NCBI GenBank assembly: GCA_037013685.1
Contig: CM072890.1
Coordinates: 992,001 to 1,056,000 of the forward strand
DNA length: 64,000 nucleotides
Direction of reading: 5' to 3'
Source of the DNA: Acridotheres tristis
Lineage: Eukaryota > Chordata > Aves > Passeriformes > Sturnidae
In this document: one piece after another, positions 24,202 through 38,106 of the stretch
Numbering within the stretch: position 1 is the first letter of the stretch
How the letters are laid out: each line of letters starts with the position of its first letter
Program-made: the position numbers and the translations under genes
Notes under the pieces: model-generated
What the model saw: the letters and a program-made list of their open reading frames with translations, nothing else
Database searches by the model: none
Told to the model about the DNA's origin: nothing

Positions 24202-26034
24202 CTGTCCCAGGTCAAACCCAGCTCTTGGGGCGCTGCTCCCACTGGTGCCGTGCTCGTTCCCCCTCTCGGTTCCCCGGCTGTTGCTTTCTCCGGGCATCTC
24301 CATCCCCCGGGGCTCCTCGGGTCTCCCTGTGCACGTTTCCCGGTGTGGCTCCGGTTACTCTTGCTGGAAAGGCTGTAACCAGATGAACGGGTGGCTGATT
24401 GCAGCAATCCATTATAAATCATTCTGTCAGGAAAGAGGAAACTCTGAGGAAAACTGGGAGCATTATGATAATGTCAGCTATTAAGTGTCCTTAAAAGGAG
24501 GCAAAAGAATAAACTGCATATGGTGCAAAGCAGCAGCTCTGATGTGGGCTGCTTACTTTTCTAATTCATTCTGACTGAAACTTTGAATATTTCTTCTTGT
24601 TTGCTTTGTGCTTTCAGGTATTTCAGGCTCTCATTCACAGAAATGTAATTGCAGTTCTTCTAATGACACTGATATTTGGGTGGCAGAACCAGTTCTGCGT
24701 GGCTTTTTTCTTAACTGCTGTTTTCTAACACATTATTCATTATGAAGAAAGGAAAAGATCTAGTGTAACTAGAGATTCAGATGTAAAATGTTTTGTACTT
24801 TCATTATTCTGAGGACTTCAGCATGAAGTGCTGGTCTGTTCCTTTATTTTTGGAACATTGTGCATTATTTCTGTCGAGTTAGGGGAATTTGGCTGTGTGT
24901 TCTGAAACAAAATTGAGTCTGTGTTGGTATAAATGTATGCTGACTTGGTTTTGTGAATGATGATGGTTCTGAATTCTCCTTGGTTCTTTCTGTTACCATT
25001 TCTGCCTCAACATCTGCTTGCATCATTAAGTTAATGAATTATCACAGATCTTGGTTTAGAAATGTGCTTCCCAAGATTTCCATTCTGGTTGATTCTCTTG
25101 GAGCTGAAGGTGCCTGGATGGCTCTTGGTGGCTTTTCAAAAATCCTTCCAGGGCTGTGGCTGGAGGTTTTCTGAGATTTCCTTGGAGTGTTGAGAGAGTT
25201 CAGGTTAAGCAGTAGAACACAGGTCACAAAATCACCCTGTAACACCGAGTTTATGCTCTTAGTACATTGGTTTTGAAATTAAATCTGGAAACTAAGTTGG
25301 AGTCTTAGAAATTGAGCCCATAGAGAAATCCTGTCCTTTCCAGGACATGTCAAGGAAATTTTGGCTTGTATTAAATCTTGCAGTTTAAATGATGGTCCTA
25401 GAAGTGATCCTGGTTTGTGAAGCATTTCATTGATAATTTGAGAAATGTAAAACAGGAATTTGTTACAATTTGGTTTGGAGGAAAAAAAAGCTGGAGTACT
25501 GGCAGAAAATTTGTGAAGCATAAATTTGCGAGTTTCTTCTTTATGCAAATTCAAAACTTATTAAATCATGAATGAGGGCATTGCAAAGGCTTAAAAGTTG
25601 TTTTTAAAACAATTAACTATAGGAAAATTAAAACTAATGCTGTGATTTATGTTGATATTTGAATAAGTGTCTGCTAATATTTGAGTTATAACAAATTGTT
25701 AAATACAGATTGTATCTATTCAAATCAGATGTAGGTTATATTTAGTCTCTGTTATTTTGGCAGGTGTGTGATTTATGACATTGCTAATCCAGTTCCATGA
25801 GTCCTGCAATTCATTTGAAGGACACCTCCGTGCAGAAAAGGAGAATAAATTTGAGCACTCAGTGAATGGATGCTCGCATATTCCATTTTTAGACTTTTTG
25901 CAGAAAACCAGGCGACTTTTTTCTCACATGCTGAGGGAGAGCCATGTTCAACGAGACGCTTATTTAAGCAGCCGCTTGGTCCTGTTGACGTGGAAATGCC
26001 TGTGTGCTGCTGAGATGACTGCAATGCAGATAAT

Positions 26035-26057
26035 GCTGCTGCTGCTGCTGCTGCTTG
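26035..26057. repeat. (CTG)n trinucleotide microsatellite, about 7 units
   Basis: TGC repeated about seven times, followed by a diverging TTGCC. It is a short perfect CTG/CAG tract, probably length-polymorphic, and not within an exon. Confidence 0.9.
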
Positions 26058-29000
26058 CCTTTGCAACATTGCCATCAGCTTTCCAGCTCCTGCAAGAGGT
26101 TCCAGGCACTCCTGGCTTTGGGTGAGCAGCAATCATGTGCTGGAGCACACACTTCAGGAGTGGCTGAGGTGATGGGGAGGGTGCCAGGGCTCCCCTGGTG
26201 TGTCTGGAAAATCGGATCCCAAAGAGCACTTCCCCAGAAATCAAGGCTTGTGTTATTTTCACAAGTTGCATGTTATTCTCTTTCCTTGGAAACTCTTGGG
26301 TGTTGAACCCTTAAACTTGGCTTGACGTGACATTACTGTCTTAATTCTCTGTTCCCTGTGGCTGCTGCCTTCTCCTGCCCTGGGACATCATCTCTGCTCT
26401 GTTCCTGCACTTTTCAAATTCCTGCAGCTCTGCAGATTCCAGCCTGCCCTTTGCTGCCCCTGTCCCTGTGCAGACCTGCCCATTTTCCCTGTTAGAGGCC
26501 CTGTCCCTCTGCAGGGCTGCTGCAGCATTCTTGGAGCTGGGTAGCACTTCACTCCTCTTCCCTATTCCTCTCTAAATAATCCACATTTTACCTGCTGCTT
26601 TAGCTACATCATCCATTTGAAAAATCCGTTTCTTGGCTCTCCTGTTAAACTGCATCAAGTTCAAGCTTGTCTTTCTTGCTTTAAGACATGTCATTAGCTC
26701 TGTCCCCACTCTGGTTTTTTACCAGGTTACTCCCTCTGCTTAAGCCTCTTCAGAAGTGGATGTAATAAAAATTACTTGCTTTATGCTTGTGTGCTGTTTA
26801 CCAGGTAAGGTTTCTGGATTTGAAATACATCCTGGTTTATAGAATTCATAACTGTCGGTTATTCATTTATTACTGTTCTGAGCAATGTAATTGTCTGGTC
26901 TTTCCCAGCTTCTTTTGGCTTTTACTGTTTTCCATTCCCTCTTCCTGTCCCCTTTCAGGTAAAAGCTAGAGTGTGTCCCTTCATTTTCCTACAGCTGTTC
27001 AGTCTTTTCCATTGCTCTTAAAAAAAAAAAAAAAAAAGTTGCCTGAAGGGAACAAGGGAAGTAAAAGAAAAACTTAGAGCATTACCCATAACTGTGGAGT
27101 CTTTTAATTGTGCCTTTGTCTTCTGTTGGGGAGGGTAAGGTTTGAGGTGATTCCACAGATCCAGAAATACTGTTCACAGGAGTTCCTCTGCTGTGACTTG
27201 TTCCCACTAATGAAAAGTCAGCATTTGTGTATTGATTAGAGGAACGTGTTTGTGTTGCAAATCAACTGGATTATACTTAGAATTATTTTCATGTGTGTCC
27301 ACCGGATATTTCTGGTGTTTTAAGAGCTTTTCTGGGCTGTTCTGTGTCTCTGAAGAACAGTAGGAAGTTTGGTGTGGCTTTTGGATGGGGAAAGGTACAA
27401 TGCATTTTTCCTTCTGATTTTGGCTAGTCATGTGGAAACCTTAAAGGCAGGTTTGTTTTCTCCCTGCACTGTATTACCATAGATGGATAAAATGCAGAAT
27501 ATTTAGTATGTGGCCTGTGTCGACTTGTTACACTAAAATCTTAGTTCACAATTCAGAATTGTTAAATTAAAGGAAAGCAGCATGGATCTATTAATGCCTA
27601 CTAAGAGTCTTTCATGTTCCCTGGCAGAAGTGTTTTTCTTTTATGGAATTATTGCTGCTGTCTGCTGGGCCTGCTTTATTTCCATGTGCTGCAAACATTA
27701 GGCAAATGTGAAGTGCATTTGGTAATGTAAACTTTTCTACTGCTTTGCACCATGGCTCTTGATTTCCCTCCATTGTTGTTTCTCTCTCTGTATTTTCTCC
27801 TGCCCACTCCCACCCTGCTGGGTCATGATGTGCTGTATTTCACATGGTAAAAGCTCCTGAAGATAAGCCCCTTCTTTTTAAGTACAAGCTGTTCTGAAAA
27901 CCTCAGTTGCTTAAATGTCATAATTTTGCATGTTTTAAAACCGAAATTTTCCTAACAATCAAGGCATTGAATGTTTGTACTTTCTAAGTTTGCATAGTCT
28001 GCTTACTGCAGTGATTTGAAAGGAACTTCCTGTGCACTTGATCAGTATTAATGTATATTACAACAGTATTCTAAAATATTCTCTCCTCTTTCCAGTTTTA
28101 GTTTAAACTCGGGTAAAGTGTGGTTTGTAAAAGTCTGCAAACGTATTTCCATAATCTGTTTTTTGTATTTTGAGTGTGAATTTTTAGAGGTTGAAAGCAC
28201 TGCAGGTAGAGAGTCAATGGCAGCATTTATTCTTGTCTACCTGAGTACAGGATGTGCCAGGAACTGCAGTAGGAGTTTGGGCTGAAGTTCCTTGAAGCAA
28301 TGCTGGTGGCTGATCAGTTCTGTTGAGTAGTTGTATCCCAATACATGAATCTATTCTCTGTTCTGTTATTTTTAAATTATTGCCTATTCCTCGGTTGTTT
28401 TTCCAGCTGTGAATATCCCCATGCTGCACGTTAGTCGTGACAGTTAATTCACTTTCTCCTTGCATCACATAGAGAATATTAAACCCTGCTGGAGTACTAG
28501 CCAGAACTTTTTTTGGTGGAGTGATGATTGTTAATCTGCTGATCACGGTTTAGTGCACAGGTTTGGAGGTGGAGATGTGAGTGTTGGGACGTGTCTGGGA
28601 TCAAAGCCCTGCATGTGTGTTTGCTTCACCGAGCTCTGATGAAATACTGGCAGCCTTGACAGCCACGGGCACCGTGTGTTGTGCAAGCAACTGTGCTTCA
28701 GGTTTAGAAGTGTAGTTCAGGTGGTTGAATCGGTCCTTTCAAAGAAAGAAACTCTTCCTGGACAATGGAAAGAAAAACTGCAGTAGATCAGACTGATAAA
28801 CTCAAAAGGTGTGAGTTGTCCCACGAGAATCTGCAGAAAGTGCAGGGATGTGTGTGTTGCTGTGACTAGGCTGCTATACCAATGTCACCTTCCTGACCCA
28901 TGGCAATATTTACCTTTAAATCCAAGTCAGAGCCATGCCTACCACCGTGTTCTCACTACTCAGGCCATCTTCTGGAGCTCAAAACATCATTTGTTTCCAG

Positions 29001-29382
29001 ATGGCATCTGTGGCTTTCAGCTGCTGGTTTGTTCTGGGTGCAGAGTTGCCATGGCAGGGCTGGGTCCGTGATGTGCTGCTGGTTTGCACAGGTTGCTGTG
29101 CTCTGTGCACAGAAAATGAGGAAGTTTTCCTCTGTGACAGCCGGGACAGAGAGCAGGAGATAGCCACAGACAGCATAGAGGTGACTTCTCAATATTCACA
29201 TCAGACAGCTGCCAGTGAACATTTCCACAAAACGCCTCACAGCTCTGCTGCCTCAGCCAGGTGTGATTGCAAATTTGGTGGTGGCCTGAGCAGATGCCTT
29301 GCACTCTTCTGGGAAAATGCTGCCAAAGCAGTGGGGTCAGCAGCAGGCACACAAATGGTGCCTGAAGAGATGGAGATGGTTG

Positions 29383-29418
29383 GTTTGTTTGTTTATTTGT
29401 TTATTTGTTTATTTGTTT
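29383..29418. repeat. (TTTG/TTTA)n tetranucleotide microsatellite
   Basis: TTTG repeated, then alternating TTTA and TTTG units, over about 36 bp. Confidence 0.9.
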
Positions 29419-30712
29419 CCCTGTGCCCTGACTGTAATCTTCCATCCTGTTTCCTGTCCAGCTCGGTCTGCTGCCCTTCTTTGCTTTATTCTCTTTGTTT
29501 TGATGGGTGCCTGTTTGTTTTTAAATGAAAATGGTGATAATTTAGCCTTGCTTTTGTGATGTACAGCACACTTGCGTTTTGCAAAGTACCAGTTGTCCTG
29601 CAGTGGGTTTCAAAAATGTGTTTTCTGTTTGGATCTGTGTTCTGGTGCTTGCATGGAATGAAACAGGAATCTGATCTGATGGATGCATGGTCACTGAGTA
29701 ATCACTGGGAGTGCTCTTGTTAGAGTATCTCTGGGTTAATTCCTTGGGGTTTTCTTTTGTTGTTTGATTAGTGAAGAGCAAAAGATTTTAAGCTCTGATT
29801 GTAGTGCCAAAGGGCATTTATGTGAGAGGACAGCTGGTGTGTCTCAGTACAGTTTTGAAGGCAAATAATTTTGTGGTGTAAACAAAGGAGAACTTTTTCT
29901 CCAAATACTAAAATTTCTAAGTATACAGCAGAGTATAAAATGTGCATTTTCCCCCCCTATTTCCTGGTTTGGAAAAGGTGGTTATAGTTTTAACTTGGAA
30001 ATTTTTTTCCCTAAAGTTATACCACATGCTGAATTTTTGTACCCTTAAAAGTCTAATGTTCATAATTGCTCCTAAAATGTTACTTGCTTTTTATAACATG
30101 TACCCTGATGTTTGTGATTTTGGAAGTTCTTTAAGATCCTTCAGGAAAATGAGCTAATGATTGACATAACTCCAGTAACTTGATTAATATAATACTCTTG
30201 GTGTCTGGAAGCTGTTGCTCTTGAGTCACTTCTCCTTTTTGCTGGTAAAACTAATGCTTTTCATTCTGATTTACAGAAGTTAAATGCTTCTGTGCATAGA
30301 ACAAACTGAAACATTCACAGTATTTGAGAAATTGCCAAATTTGAGGGCTTTGTAATTCAACAAATAAGATTGGAATTGGTTTATTGGCTCTTCTTGTTTT
30401 AGTTGAATATTATGAGTTCATGTTGGTGGTTGATGCTGGCTTCCATCACTTCATCATTTTATCGATAAATTTTAAAATATAAGGAATCCAACACAGAAAT
30501 GTTGTAGAGCACAAATGTAATTAGTTGTTGCTAATAGATGGAGTCTGTTTCCCAGAAAGGAGGAAAGCCAAAGACTCCAGTAACAAAATTGTTCTTCTCA
30601 TCCCTTTTTATGTATTTTGTAGATGGGATATGATGGAGGTGCAAGTCAGAATACTAAATATAGCCAGGAAAATGTTTGGAGTGATTGAAGGTGGTAATTA
30701 GGTAGTTGGCAG

Positions 30713-31163
30713 TGATGCCTGAAGTTTTAGCTTTCATCTTTTCCAGATTCTGTACTGCATTAGTATATAACTCTGAATTTCATACAAAGTGTTAGCAAGT
30801 TCTCTTCAGAGTTCAGTCAGACAAAACAATCCAGCCTGAGAACCAAGGACACCATTGCAGCTTCAGGCCTAAAAAATATAAACACCAGCGAATTTAGGAG
30901 AGAATCTGGGAGGGTGGGACTGCAATGAAGCTGCAATTGGACAATCAACCCCAAGATGGAAATGGACCAAAGCTTATAAAAGTGTGAAAACTCACGAAAA
31001 CCTATAAAAGTGTGAAAACTCCTGACTCTGAGTCCATCTTGGGTGGAGCCACAGCTGGGCTCTTGTAGTGCCCAAGGTGACTCCTTTAAAGCCTTTAATT
31101 AATACCTAATTTATTCCTTTAATGCTGTCTAGCCTCTGTTCTGGGTTCCCTCTCAGGGCATCA
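30713..31163 (+). mobile_element. Solo LTR of an endogenous retrovirus, 451 bp, plus orientation
   Basis: The element starts TGATGCCTGA and ends TCAGGGCATCA, an inverted terminal repeat with the canonical TG...CA ends. It is flanked on both sides by GCAG (30709-30712 and 31164-31167), a 4-bp target-site duplication of the size typical of gamma-type (ERV1) elements. A tandemly duplicated block with the TATA-like words at 30975 and 31003 (TATAAAAGTGTGAAAACTC twice) fits a U3 promoter on the plus strand. A canonical AATAAA is not obvious. No gag, pol or env remains, so this is a solo LTR left by recombination between two LTRs. It resembles LTRs common in songbird genomes, but I cannot name the family. 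Confidence 0.85.
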
Positions 31164-34100
31164 GCAGGATGCAAGTTTATTCCTTTATTTTAGATTTGAC
31201 TTTGAGGGATGCTTTGTTTTCAGTTAAGACTATAATAAATTTCCATGGAGCTAAGATCACTCCTTTCTCACCCAACTTGTGGTACTGGTTAAGCTTTAAC
31301 ATAATACCAAATTTTACTGTGGAAGGGAAAGTATAATGTGTTTGTGTGTGTGTATAAAACTTGTTATTTTTATTATTGTTTTAATGATTGTTTCTAAAGA
31401 TACTCCTCTAGAACCACTGTCACTGTGTGAATTGTTCATCTTGAATTCTGATCTTTTTTTTTTTCTTTGCTGCACTAGAAAAATCTTGCCCATTGTTGAA
31501 GTGAAATCCACTGCATGTTAGCAGATGGGATAGATTCTAGCACAAATAACTTGCACATCTCTGTGTTTCTCCCTAATGAGCACAGCTATGAGTGATCAGC
31601 TGTAAGACAAATAGCTGGGTCTGACACTTCTTAAAAAGGTTGGATTTTTGGATTGATATTGGCAATTGCTATCAGTTGAGGCTTTTGTAAAAGGGACTGA
31701 ATACCTTAATATTTCATAAAAACCTCTGTTCAGGCACTTTGTTAGCAGTTTACTGTCTTTATCCAACCCAGTCTGGATTCCAGCTATTGATAAAAATAAT
31801 TCCAGGAGTCTCCCTGAGTTGTTTGGTTCCTGTAGGAAATTTGATTGAAATCAGTGTTGGTTATAAAGCCCCTCCTGGCTTTAATGATTAACTTCAATGG
31901 TATGACAGCTTAAGGAAAGTGAATACAGGCTATTAATGACATGGATTTTTATTTAGTTGATCAGTACACATGCCTGAATTTTTTTTTTTGGTGCTGATTT
32001 AGAACATTCTGCCTGTAGAACTTGCTGGGTTGTGTGAATGAGCCTGCAGTTGTTCAGGGGTGAATTTTAGAAGGGCAGTCATTGCTCTTGCTTGATCATG
32101 GTTTGGAGCAATATGCAGAAATAAAAGGCTTTGCCTCCCTACCACTCCTTGCCCTTGGAATAATGAACAATTCAATTCTAACTCTTCATAGAAGGACACT
32201 TCTTTTTGGTAGAAAAATATGAATGTATTTTCTAAGAATAGCCTGCTTTTTGTGCTTTTCTGCTTCATTGGCTGCCTTGATGAGTTCTGGATTACAATAA
32301 AAAAGATGCCCTTGACTTGGAAAAAGCAATGAACCAAATCACTGAGCGACATATAGCAAGTTAAATAGCAAGATGAGGAATTTTTTATTACTGTATCTAA
32401 CAGAGCCACGTACTGTTAAACATGTACTGTTCCTTTTTTCCTTTTTTGCCATCTGTGTTCCTTTAATGACTTCGTGGTTTAAATCACTTCCTGTGACAAA
32501 GTTATTTTTAGCCATTTTGGAGCTTCTGCAGTGTTTGTGCAGTGCTCTTGGTGCTATTTGTGGTGTTAGTGAAGCTCTTTTGGTTCTGACATGAATTCCT
32601 GAAATATTCACTTTTATGCATCCTCGCAAAATTTCAAGTTTCCTGCAATGTCGTTTGCTTTCAGGAGATCAGCAGTGAAATCCTCATTCTCCAGGTAATG
32701 GTCATGTCAGGGTCTTACTGATCAGTAAAAAGTTACTGAACAAAGATCCTTAACATCAAAAGAAAATGGGATTTTTTTTTTTCTTTTCCGGGTAATCCAT
32801 GTGTGTTCCCAATTGATTGTTATCCTCTGAAACACGTATAAATATTTATTTATAATATTATAATACTGATAAAAATATTTGGTTTTCCATCCTTTTGCAT
32901 TTTTATCTTAATTTATAATATCCTTGCATCATAGGACTTGCTTTTTTTTATGTTTCCTGATAGGCCAAGGAGTCAAGTTTATTTCTTTGTTATTAATCCA
33001 ACCTGATCTTCAGTAATCTAGTGGTAACTCTTCACACAAGGAGACTCTTTTGGTAGGAAAAAAATCCATCCCTTGAGAGCACTCAGCTCCACTTCTTGTC
33101 CTTTGCTACTTGATGGATGTTCAGAATTTACTTTAAATATTGATGATAAGCTATAGGACAGCTACAAATAACAGCAAATGATGAGATTACCAAGGTGGAT
33201 CCATTTGGGAGCTCCTTGGGGGAAAGCATGGCTGTGGGATTGTCTAAATAACTGCTCCACTTTGTGCTGGCTTGGAGAAGAATTAGCACCAAGTGTTCCC
33301 CTTTTTATCCTCTTGGGTATTTTTAGCAGGGAGCTGAAAATATTTTTTAATCCCCAGAATTGTTTCTGCACGCTGTGAGCAATGAATAGCCCTGTCAAGG
33401 TAGAGACTTATGTTTAAGAATCTGCAGGATTTAAAACATGATGGCTTTTAATTAATTTTTTTTTTGACATTATGTAATCCATTATCTTTTTAAAAGCCCA
33501 CAGCTGCATTTATAATTGTCTTTTTTTTGTTTTTCCCCCAAGACTAGAAAAAGCATGAGATGTTTTGGCCTCAGCTTTGCCTCCACTCCTTTGCAGGTAA
33601 CCAACCAATCTATGGGGATGTTGGCTTGGTCCCTGAGAAACATTTGAGATTTCCTGCTGAGGAAACCAAACTTAGTCTGCATTGACATGAAAAATAATAT
33701 TCTGCCAGCCATCCTAAAAAACCATATTCACCAAAGCATTTGATAAATAGCAAGTGTGAAATCTGAACGTCAGGAAATAATTGCAAAGAACAGAATGTTC
33801 AAGGGGGGAAAAAAGAAAGAAATGTAATTCTTGCAATTTTAAATTGGTGTTTTAGTGGGTTTTTTTTTTAGAAAGGAGAATTTAGTTTCGCTCAAACTGT
33901 CAACAGAACGAATTTCAGTAATTAAAATTCCCATTGTCTTCTCCAGGCATGAAAAGGTTTTTTGTTGTTGTCATGGTGACAGTTGAGTGACAAGTTGAAA
34001 ATGAGCAATTGCTGCTGAGAGCTCCATTATGAACATTTGCAGTATTTCAGAAAGGATTTCAGGACAAAATAGGATTTCTTCACTGGGTTTTCAATACCTG

Positions 34101-35598
34101 TGTGGTGGACATACACTCAGCAAGGGAAATTGTCCATTCTTGATTTTCCAGTCTCCACAGTGCTTGTACCCCTGTGAATTCCAGGATTCTAAAGATGAGG
34201 AGGGAAGTGAGAGTTGCAGGGCACAGCTGTGACTGGGAATTGTGATTCCATCAGGTGGGGCTGCCCTGAAGTTTGTGTTTGTCTCAAAACTCTGGGCTCA
34301 GCAATAATCCAGTCTCGTGCATCCTTGTTACCACATACCTGCTTTTCTTCAAATATGACATACTTTCTGTCAGTTCTGAGATTGATTTAAAGAAATATTT
34401 TATTTCCTGAGGGTCGTTATTATACATTCACCTGGCTGCCTGAGGTCATATTCTTCTTGCTGTTGGTAAACACGAATTAAATTTTATTGGCTTGCTGATG
34501 TATCAGCTGAATTGAAGGTTTGTCTTGTGTACATGCTGCTACTGGATGTGTAAAAAATCAGCTTTGTCCATTCTGAGAACTTTGATCGTTAGGAAATCTG
34601 TGTAATTTCAGAAATGTCTGGAGCCTCAAGCTGGAAACCTCAAGCATTGTATGTTCATACTCGTGCACCTCTTCCATGTGTGTTTATTTTTGCACATGTA
34701 TCTGTAAAACTGCAAGGAAATGTGTCTGTAAATGTATTTTGGGAGGGGCAATTTTAATTTTTGGTTTGGGCCACGTGGTAGTTCAGGAAAACTTGTTTTA
34801 TGCAGACTGTCACAGAAATAGCTGATGAGCTGAAGGACTGGAGGAAAATTCCATTGAAACTCTGCAACGAAATCTCCATAATTGTGCATTTGGTCAAATT
34901 TTTCTCCGAGGTGATGAAACATCTCAGACCTGAACTGTCATCCTGTGCTTGGTAAGGCCTGACACGATTGGGTTCCTTTTGCTAAGGAATAAGTGAACTG
35001 AGGATGTTCAAAGCCTTTTGTTCTGTTTGCTTCTGATTCATGACTTCATGAGCTCAGTGAGCCAGAATATGTTCTTACATGAAAAGCTGTTTAAACATGA
35101 GCTTAAAGACATTACATTAAGAGCACTGAAGTGTATTTTTTGCTGCATGCAAGCTTTACTATGCACCAAATATCATTGTTTTCTGTATATTCTCTCAGTA
35201 GACTCACACTTGCCAAAATGGCCACTCTCTGTTTTAACTCTTCCCGGGGGCAATGATTTTTGAAGATGTCTTTTTGCAGAAATGGCGTGTAAGAATCCTT
35301 TGCAGAGTGGCAGAAGGACACATACTGCTTGGTGTCCATTGATCTGAACTCTGCAAACATCTGAGCAGTGTGACTTGTCCCATCTGAAGTGTTTGAACTA
35401 AGCCATGTCTTTAATTGTTGTAGGTAAATCACAATTTACAACTGCAATCAGTCTTTACATTGTAGTAGGTTTCAGTTCTCAGTTTCCAGGTTTCATTTGT
35501 ATGGATTTTTCTTTGATCTCTGAGGTAATCTAAATATTCCCAAAGCTGTAATTTAGACTTTTAGGTGATACCATTAATACATCTCAACTATGCAAAGG

Positions 35599-35633
<35 letters not shown>

Positions 35634-37699
35634 GCACTTTAAAAAAGCCTTGCTGTTCCTTAGAAACTGTGGCTTCTGTCCCTGCAGAAATTTTTCCCTT
35701 CTAATGAAGATAAGACCCTCTCTGATTAATTATCTGAACAATATTTAGCTCGTTTGTTTTCAACTGTAGTGTGTTTTATTTTCTTACTAGCAAAAATCCC
35801 TCTGATACTGCAGTTCCCTTGGCCATTATGATCACTTTGCATTAAGGGTGTTTTTAGTGTGATGAGTCATATCCAGGCATTTTCATTCAAATAAATACAG
35901 AGCATTGGTTCACAAAATACAGTAGCTGATTGTATTCTTGCACATGACAAAATAATGCACACAGAAGTTTGTCATTTAAAGAAAAAGAAATGGAAGTATT
36001 TCAAAATAGGGTTTTTTTTTTAATGTGATGAATGTAGGCAATATGAGGCAAAACTGGTTTGTGATCCAGTCAGCAAAAAAAAGTGATCTCTGCCTTTTGT
36101 GTAAAATAACCATATTTCACTGGAAAATAACAGTGAGGGCCTGTAACTTGTACTTAATTCCTTAGTCCTCTGCAGGCACTGTGCTTCTTGCCAGTTAAAA
36201 TAATGTGATTAGACTTTTAACTACAAAAATATTAGATGGGCAAAAACATGCACAAGCCAAGAAAAATTGGCATTTTCCAAGTTCTGCCTTAATCTGCACT
36301 TTTCTACCTGCTTTGTAGTAATTTTTAATTTATGATCAGGAAGTGTTACCTGCTGCAATTAATTTTTTGTGGATATTTAAGTAAATTGTGTGAGTTTAGC
36401 TGTAATAAGTGTTATTCATGCTTTTTAAAAGCATCAGCTGTTAAATTTCATTCTTAGAAGCTCCACAATGGAAATACAGAGATGCTGTGGTGCAGTTTTC
36501 TCTCTTTGGTCATTCTGACTTTTCAGTAAATGATTGTGAATGGAAACACCTCGATAAGTAAAATGATATTCCTGAGAGAGATGAAGAAAATACAGTCAGG
36601 AAGAGAAAATGTGCCAGGGCAAAGTTATTTTGTAACTCAAGGGTTTACATTTTAATTTTCTCTTTACCTCGTGGTGCCGGTTTATTGCAGATACTGATAA
36701 TTCTCCATGAATGAAGAGTGTAAAAAGTTAATGGAAAATATTCCTGAGGAAGGTTGAGATGGATGAGTCTTGAATTTCAGCTGGATTTTGGAAGATAAAA
36801 TGTGTCTGTGCTGTCTGTGCTCCCAGGTCAGGATTTGTGTAGTGACCACAGTGGCTGTTTGGATTAAAAGTAGAGCACAGGGAAAATTCTGCTGGAGGGT
36901 GAAGAGTTCAGAGAGATTGGGGGTGGAAGAGCCTGAAGCAATAACATGAACTGTGGTGCTACGATTGTTGGAGATGGGAGTGTCTGAAACATATTTACAA
37001 AATACTGCTGTAAATACAGGCCCTGAGAAGATTTCCAATGAAAAGTTTTCCAAGACTCTGTTGTATTATGGAGGTTGCAGTTAAAGTGGTGTTGTGAGGG
37101 CTGAATTGAGAATCCCATTTTAATTATTTTCTGAGAAATCTGCTAATTGATACCATTGAGATTTAATTTGTAGATACAGCTGCTGCTGCTGATGTCCCAC
37201 ATTCTGCATTTTAAAAAGTCTGCTTAATTTGGAATCTCATAGGTCAGCTAACACTTCGGTTTTGATTCGTGAATTTATGAATATATAGCGATCTTGACTG
37301 TAAATGTTGTATAATTATACATTAATATAACCTCTATGTTTATAATCTGGTTATAATATTGTTATACATTGGTTGTTGTGTGAGGAAGAGGACAGGATAA
37401 TTCTGTGAAGAACTGGAACTACCTGCACTTCAAGCCCCAGGGAAGAGCTGGGAGTTCAAGGAACACAAAAGAACATCTCAGATGTGGAGGATTAGAAAGC
37501 AACGAAAATCCCTGCAGTGCTTCTGTGACTTTCTCTGCTTGCTGGAATTTTGTTTACCTAAGGGGAAGTCCTGTGACCTGAGCTGTGTGTGCTGCAATCC
37601 CGTGTGCCTAAAGAAGGATGTGTCATTTCTTTGCTGGTCCAGCCATTCGTGGTGGTTTTAGGCAGTTTCTGGATTCTGAGCTCTCGTGCTGCTTTTGCA
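31164..37699. other. Intronic sequence, mostly single copy
   Basis: AT-rich, no gene recognised. It holds the (TAT)n microsatellite at 35600 and an RFX-like palindrome at 33967-33982. Confidence 0.6.
35600..35633. repeat. (ATT)n trinucleotide microsatellite, about 11 units
   Basis: Uninterrupted TTA/ATT repeat of about 34 bp between AAAGGG and GCACTTT. Confidence 0.95.
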
Positions 37700-38106
37700 G
37701 AGGGAGGCTCTGAGGATGCTCAGGGGGCTGGGGCAGCTCCTGCAGGAGCCAAGGCTGAGAGTGTTGGGGCTCTTCAGCCTGGGGGAGGCTCCAGGGAGAC
37801 TTTGTTGTGGCTTTTGAGTATTTGGGGGGAGCTTCCAGATGGGGATGGTTTCATTATTGCAGTGAGGTGAAAGGATGTGGGGAAATGGCCTTGAACTGAA
37901 AGGGAGCAGGTGTGGATTGGATACGAGGAAGAAATTCTTTACTGTGAGACTCTGGAACAGGCTGCCCAGACAAGTGTTGGATGCCTCATCCCTGGAAATG
38001 TTGAAGAGCAGAGTGGATGGGCTCTGACCCTGCTGTTGTGCTGGGGGCTTGGGTCTGAATGATCCACAGGGTCCCTGGCAGTGCAAACCATTCTGATCCT
38101 GTGATT
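37700..38106 (+). mobile_element. CR1 LINE fragment, about 400 bp of the 3' end, plus orientation
   Basis: This is the longest CR1 copy in the window. It shows in order GGGCAGCTCCTGCAGGAGCC, GGCTGAGAGTGTTGGGGCTC, TTCAGCCTGGGGGAGGCTCC, AGGGAGACTTTGTTGTGGC, GAGGAAGAAATTCTTTACTG, CTGGAACAGGCTGCCCAG, GCCTCATCCCTGGAAATG and the tail CCATTCTGATCCTGTGATT. No intact reverse transcriptase remains. A minus-strand ORF of 142 codons across it is spurious. Confidence 0.93.

Larger units (their letters stand above)
24202..30712. other. Intronic sequence, mostly single copy
   Basis: 24202-24370 is GC-rich with about a dozen CpG; the rest is AT-rich. It contains an A-run at 27020-27037, the small repeats listed separately and no recognised gene. 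ORFs at 25775-26125 and 28935-29528 were inspected and show no domain. Confidence 0.6.

Noticed and set aside
23412..24484. Plus-strand ORFs of 129-299 codons (VCVQVCVQ)
   Set aside because: All three plus-strand frames are open only because the CAGGTGTGTGTG unit lacks stop codons. This is a repeat artefact.
28811..29528. ORF with CRKCRDVCVAV, thought of as a Cys-rich domain
   Set aside because: The cysteines do not follow a zinc-finger spacing, and overlapping frames on both strands are equally open.
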